Part shown: positions 63,000-64,000 of the stretch, piece by piece
How positions within the stretch are numbered: the first letter of the stretch is position 1
Layout: each line of letters begins with the position of its first letter
NCBI RefSeq assembly: GCF_003967355.1
Contig: NZ_BIFH01000033.1
Span: 124,001-188,000, forward strand
DNA: 64,000 bases
Source of the DNA: Embleya hyalina
Lineage (GTDB): Bacteria; Actinomycetota; Actinomycetes; Streptomycetales; Streptomycetaceae
Reading direction: 5' to 3'
The notes under the pieces: model-generated
Database searches by the model: none
What the model saw: the letters and a program-made list of their open reading frames with translations, nothing else
What the model was told of the DNA's origin: nothing
Made by a program: the position numbers and the translations under genes

Positions 63000-63463
63000 G
63001 CGGACGAGTTTCGCAGACCGGCACCACCGAGCCGGCGGAGGGTGAGCCCGGCGCCCGGTTCGCCGCCCGCCTCCGGGTCGGGCACCGGCAGCCGGCTCGA
63101 CGTGCGCCCCGGCACCCGGCGGACCGTGCGTTCGAATCCCCGCCTCGGGAACTCCGGCCGGCCGTCCGGGCGTTGTACACACGTGTGGGTCCCCTGCACG
63201 AGCGATGCCTCCCTCGGAAGATCGTTTCGGTATCGCCGCAGGTCACAGGGGGGTACGGGGAACGTTCCCCTTACACGTATCCCGGTATGCCCCGAGTGAT
63301 CACGATGCCCCTCCTTCTCAGGGGTGGGGCCAGCCCTACTACGCAGGGGTGTCTGCCCCCCACCCAAGACACCGGTCCGCAGGATGTGGGGCCCGGTCGC
63401 CCGCCAATAGCGTTTCCGTGTCGAGGAAAACCTTCGGCAGCGGAGAACATAGGAGCGGGGACC
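63000..63463. promoter_or_regulatory. Regulatory region with perfect palindrome upstream of MMPL gene
   Basis: About 465 bp between a minus-strand small gene and the MMPL gene. GGGGAACGTTCCCC at 63257-63270 is a perfect 14-bp palindrome; the following TTACACGTATCC is AT-richer and could overlap a promoter. A C-rich/G-rich stretch with loosely inverted segments follows to 63370. No gene is supported. AGGAGCGGGG at 63451-63460 is the MMPL ribosome binding site. Confidence 0.5.
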
Positions 63464-64000
63464 ATGGCATCCAGGCGCAATTTGGCCGCCTCGATCGGTG
63501 GCTGGAGTGCACAGCATCGGAAAACGGCGGTATTCGGGTGGCTGCTGTTCGTGGTCCTCGCCGTGGTGATCGGCGGTATGAGCGGGACGGACAAGATCAC
63601 CGACGCCGAGCGCGGTGTGGGGGAGTCGGGTCGCGCGGCACGCATCATCGACGACGCCGGCATCAGTGAGCCCGCCGGCGAGATGATCCTGGTGCGCAGC
63701 GACAAGCTCGTCGCGCAGGACCCGAAGTTCCGTGCCGCCGTGGACGACGTGATCAACCGCGTCAACGCCACGCAGATCAAGGACAAGGGCCCCGCCACCC
63801 AGCACATGCGCTCTCCGTACGCCGGACAGGGCGGCATCTCCTCCGACAGTCGCTCGGCGCTGATCCAGTTCGACATGGCCGGGGACAGCGAGAAGGCCGT
63901 CGACAACATCCAGCCGGTCCTGGACGCGGTGGCCGCGGCCCGCGGCGCGCACCCCGACGTGGCCATCGAGCAGTTCGGCGACGCCAGCGGCGACAAGTGG
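63464..64000 (+). CDS. MMPL-family membrane transporter (5' part, truncated by window end)
   Basis: The first 179 residues of an MMPL/RND-type transporter. A basic N-terminus (ASRRNLAASIGGWSAQHRKT) leads to the first membrane helix (VFGWLLFVVLAVVIGGMSGT). An outer domain follows, with AARIIDDAGISEPAGEMILV and RSALIQFDMAGDSEKAVDNI. It probably exports lipids or small molecules. ATG 63464 has AGGAGCGGGG upstream. The reading frame is open to the window end, so the gene is incomplete here only because of the cut. Confidence 0.88.
   Translation, partial: MASRRNLAASIGGWSAQHRKTAVFGWLLFVVLAVVIGGMSGTDKITDAERGVGESGRAARIIDDAGISEPAGEMILVRSDKLVAQDPKFRAAVDDVINRVNATQIKDKGPATQHMRSPYAGQGGISSDSRSALIQFDMAGDSEKAVDNIQPVLDAVAAARGAHPDVAIEQFGDASGDKW

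Noticed and set aside
63128-63145. tRNA-like T-loop sequence GTTCGAATCCCC
   Set aside because: The flanking bases do not pair as a T-stem and no acceptor, D or anticodon arms can be folded around it. It is in a non-coding gap and appears coincidental.

Overview
The window is about 72% G+C with strong third-position GC bias. Its gene content (Suf operon with SufT-like and Rieske members, duplicated Asp23/AmaP genes, DUF3099, DUF574-type methyltransferase, FabG/InhA pair) points to a filamentous actinomycete of the Streptomyces group. The genus cannot be fixed from this sequence. It reads as chromosomal core and near-core DNA. I see no transposase, integrase, CRISPR array, tRNA or rRNA.

Layout. 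1-4.4 kb: Fe-S cluster assembly operon (sufD, Rieske protein, sufC, sufS, sufU, sufT-like), closed by a hairpin terminator. 4.5-10.3 kb: a 960-residue partly disordered protein, an RsbW-like ATPase, a divergent cyclodeaminase-fold protein, a 64-bp tandem repeat array and a neutral zinc metallopeptidase. 10.5-17.2 kb: ABC-F ATPase, small helix-turn-helix protein, enoyl-CoA hydratase-like protein, ABC exporter, FAD monooxygenase. 17.2-21.8 kb: two divergent Asp23 operons around an ECF sigma factor. The left one encodes the sigma factor, a zinc-finger/Asp23 fusion and an Asp23 protein. The right one encodes Asp23, a J-domain-like peptide, a small membrane protein, Asp23, a DUF6286-type protein and AmaP. 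22-29.8 kb: atypical SDR, sirtuin, SURF1, membrane protein plus soluble Ser/Thr kinase with TPR-like tail, quinone-oxidoreductase-like enzyme with divergent TetR and twin operators, and a membrane protein. 29.9-35.1 kb: TetR divergent from a catabolic operon (acetoacetate decarboxylase-like, SDR, two amidohydrolases) with a palindromic operator between them. 35.3-41.5 kb: methyltransferase, SnoaL-like protein, MFS carrier, ATP-grasp protein, DUF6412-type protein with a YidC-like insertase, and a DEDDh exonuclease. 41.5-45.4 kb: ABC/FtsX exporter divergent from a two-component system. 45.5-53.3 kb: amidohydrolase and a branched-chain-type ABC transport locus with two lipoproteins. 53.4-64 kb: VanY-like carboxypeptidase, moaA behind a seven-codon leader ORF, small conserved proteins, KptA, TldD/TldE, FabG/InhA and the start of an MMPL transporter.

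Most genes sit in tightly packed operons with ATGA, GTGA or TGATG junctions, which fixed many starts. Convergent pairs are often separated by strong hairpins. The items most worth a second look are the Asp23 locus with its zinc-finger fusion and J-like protein, the 64-bp array, the moaA leader ORF, the Walker A lysine-to-arginine change in the LivF-like ATPase, and the repeat-bearing 960-residue protein. All family assignments come from reading motifs by eye; no database search was run.
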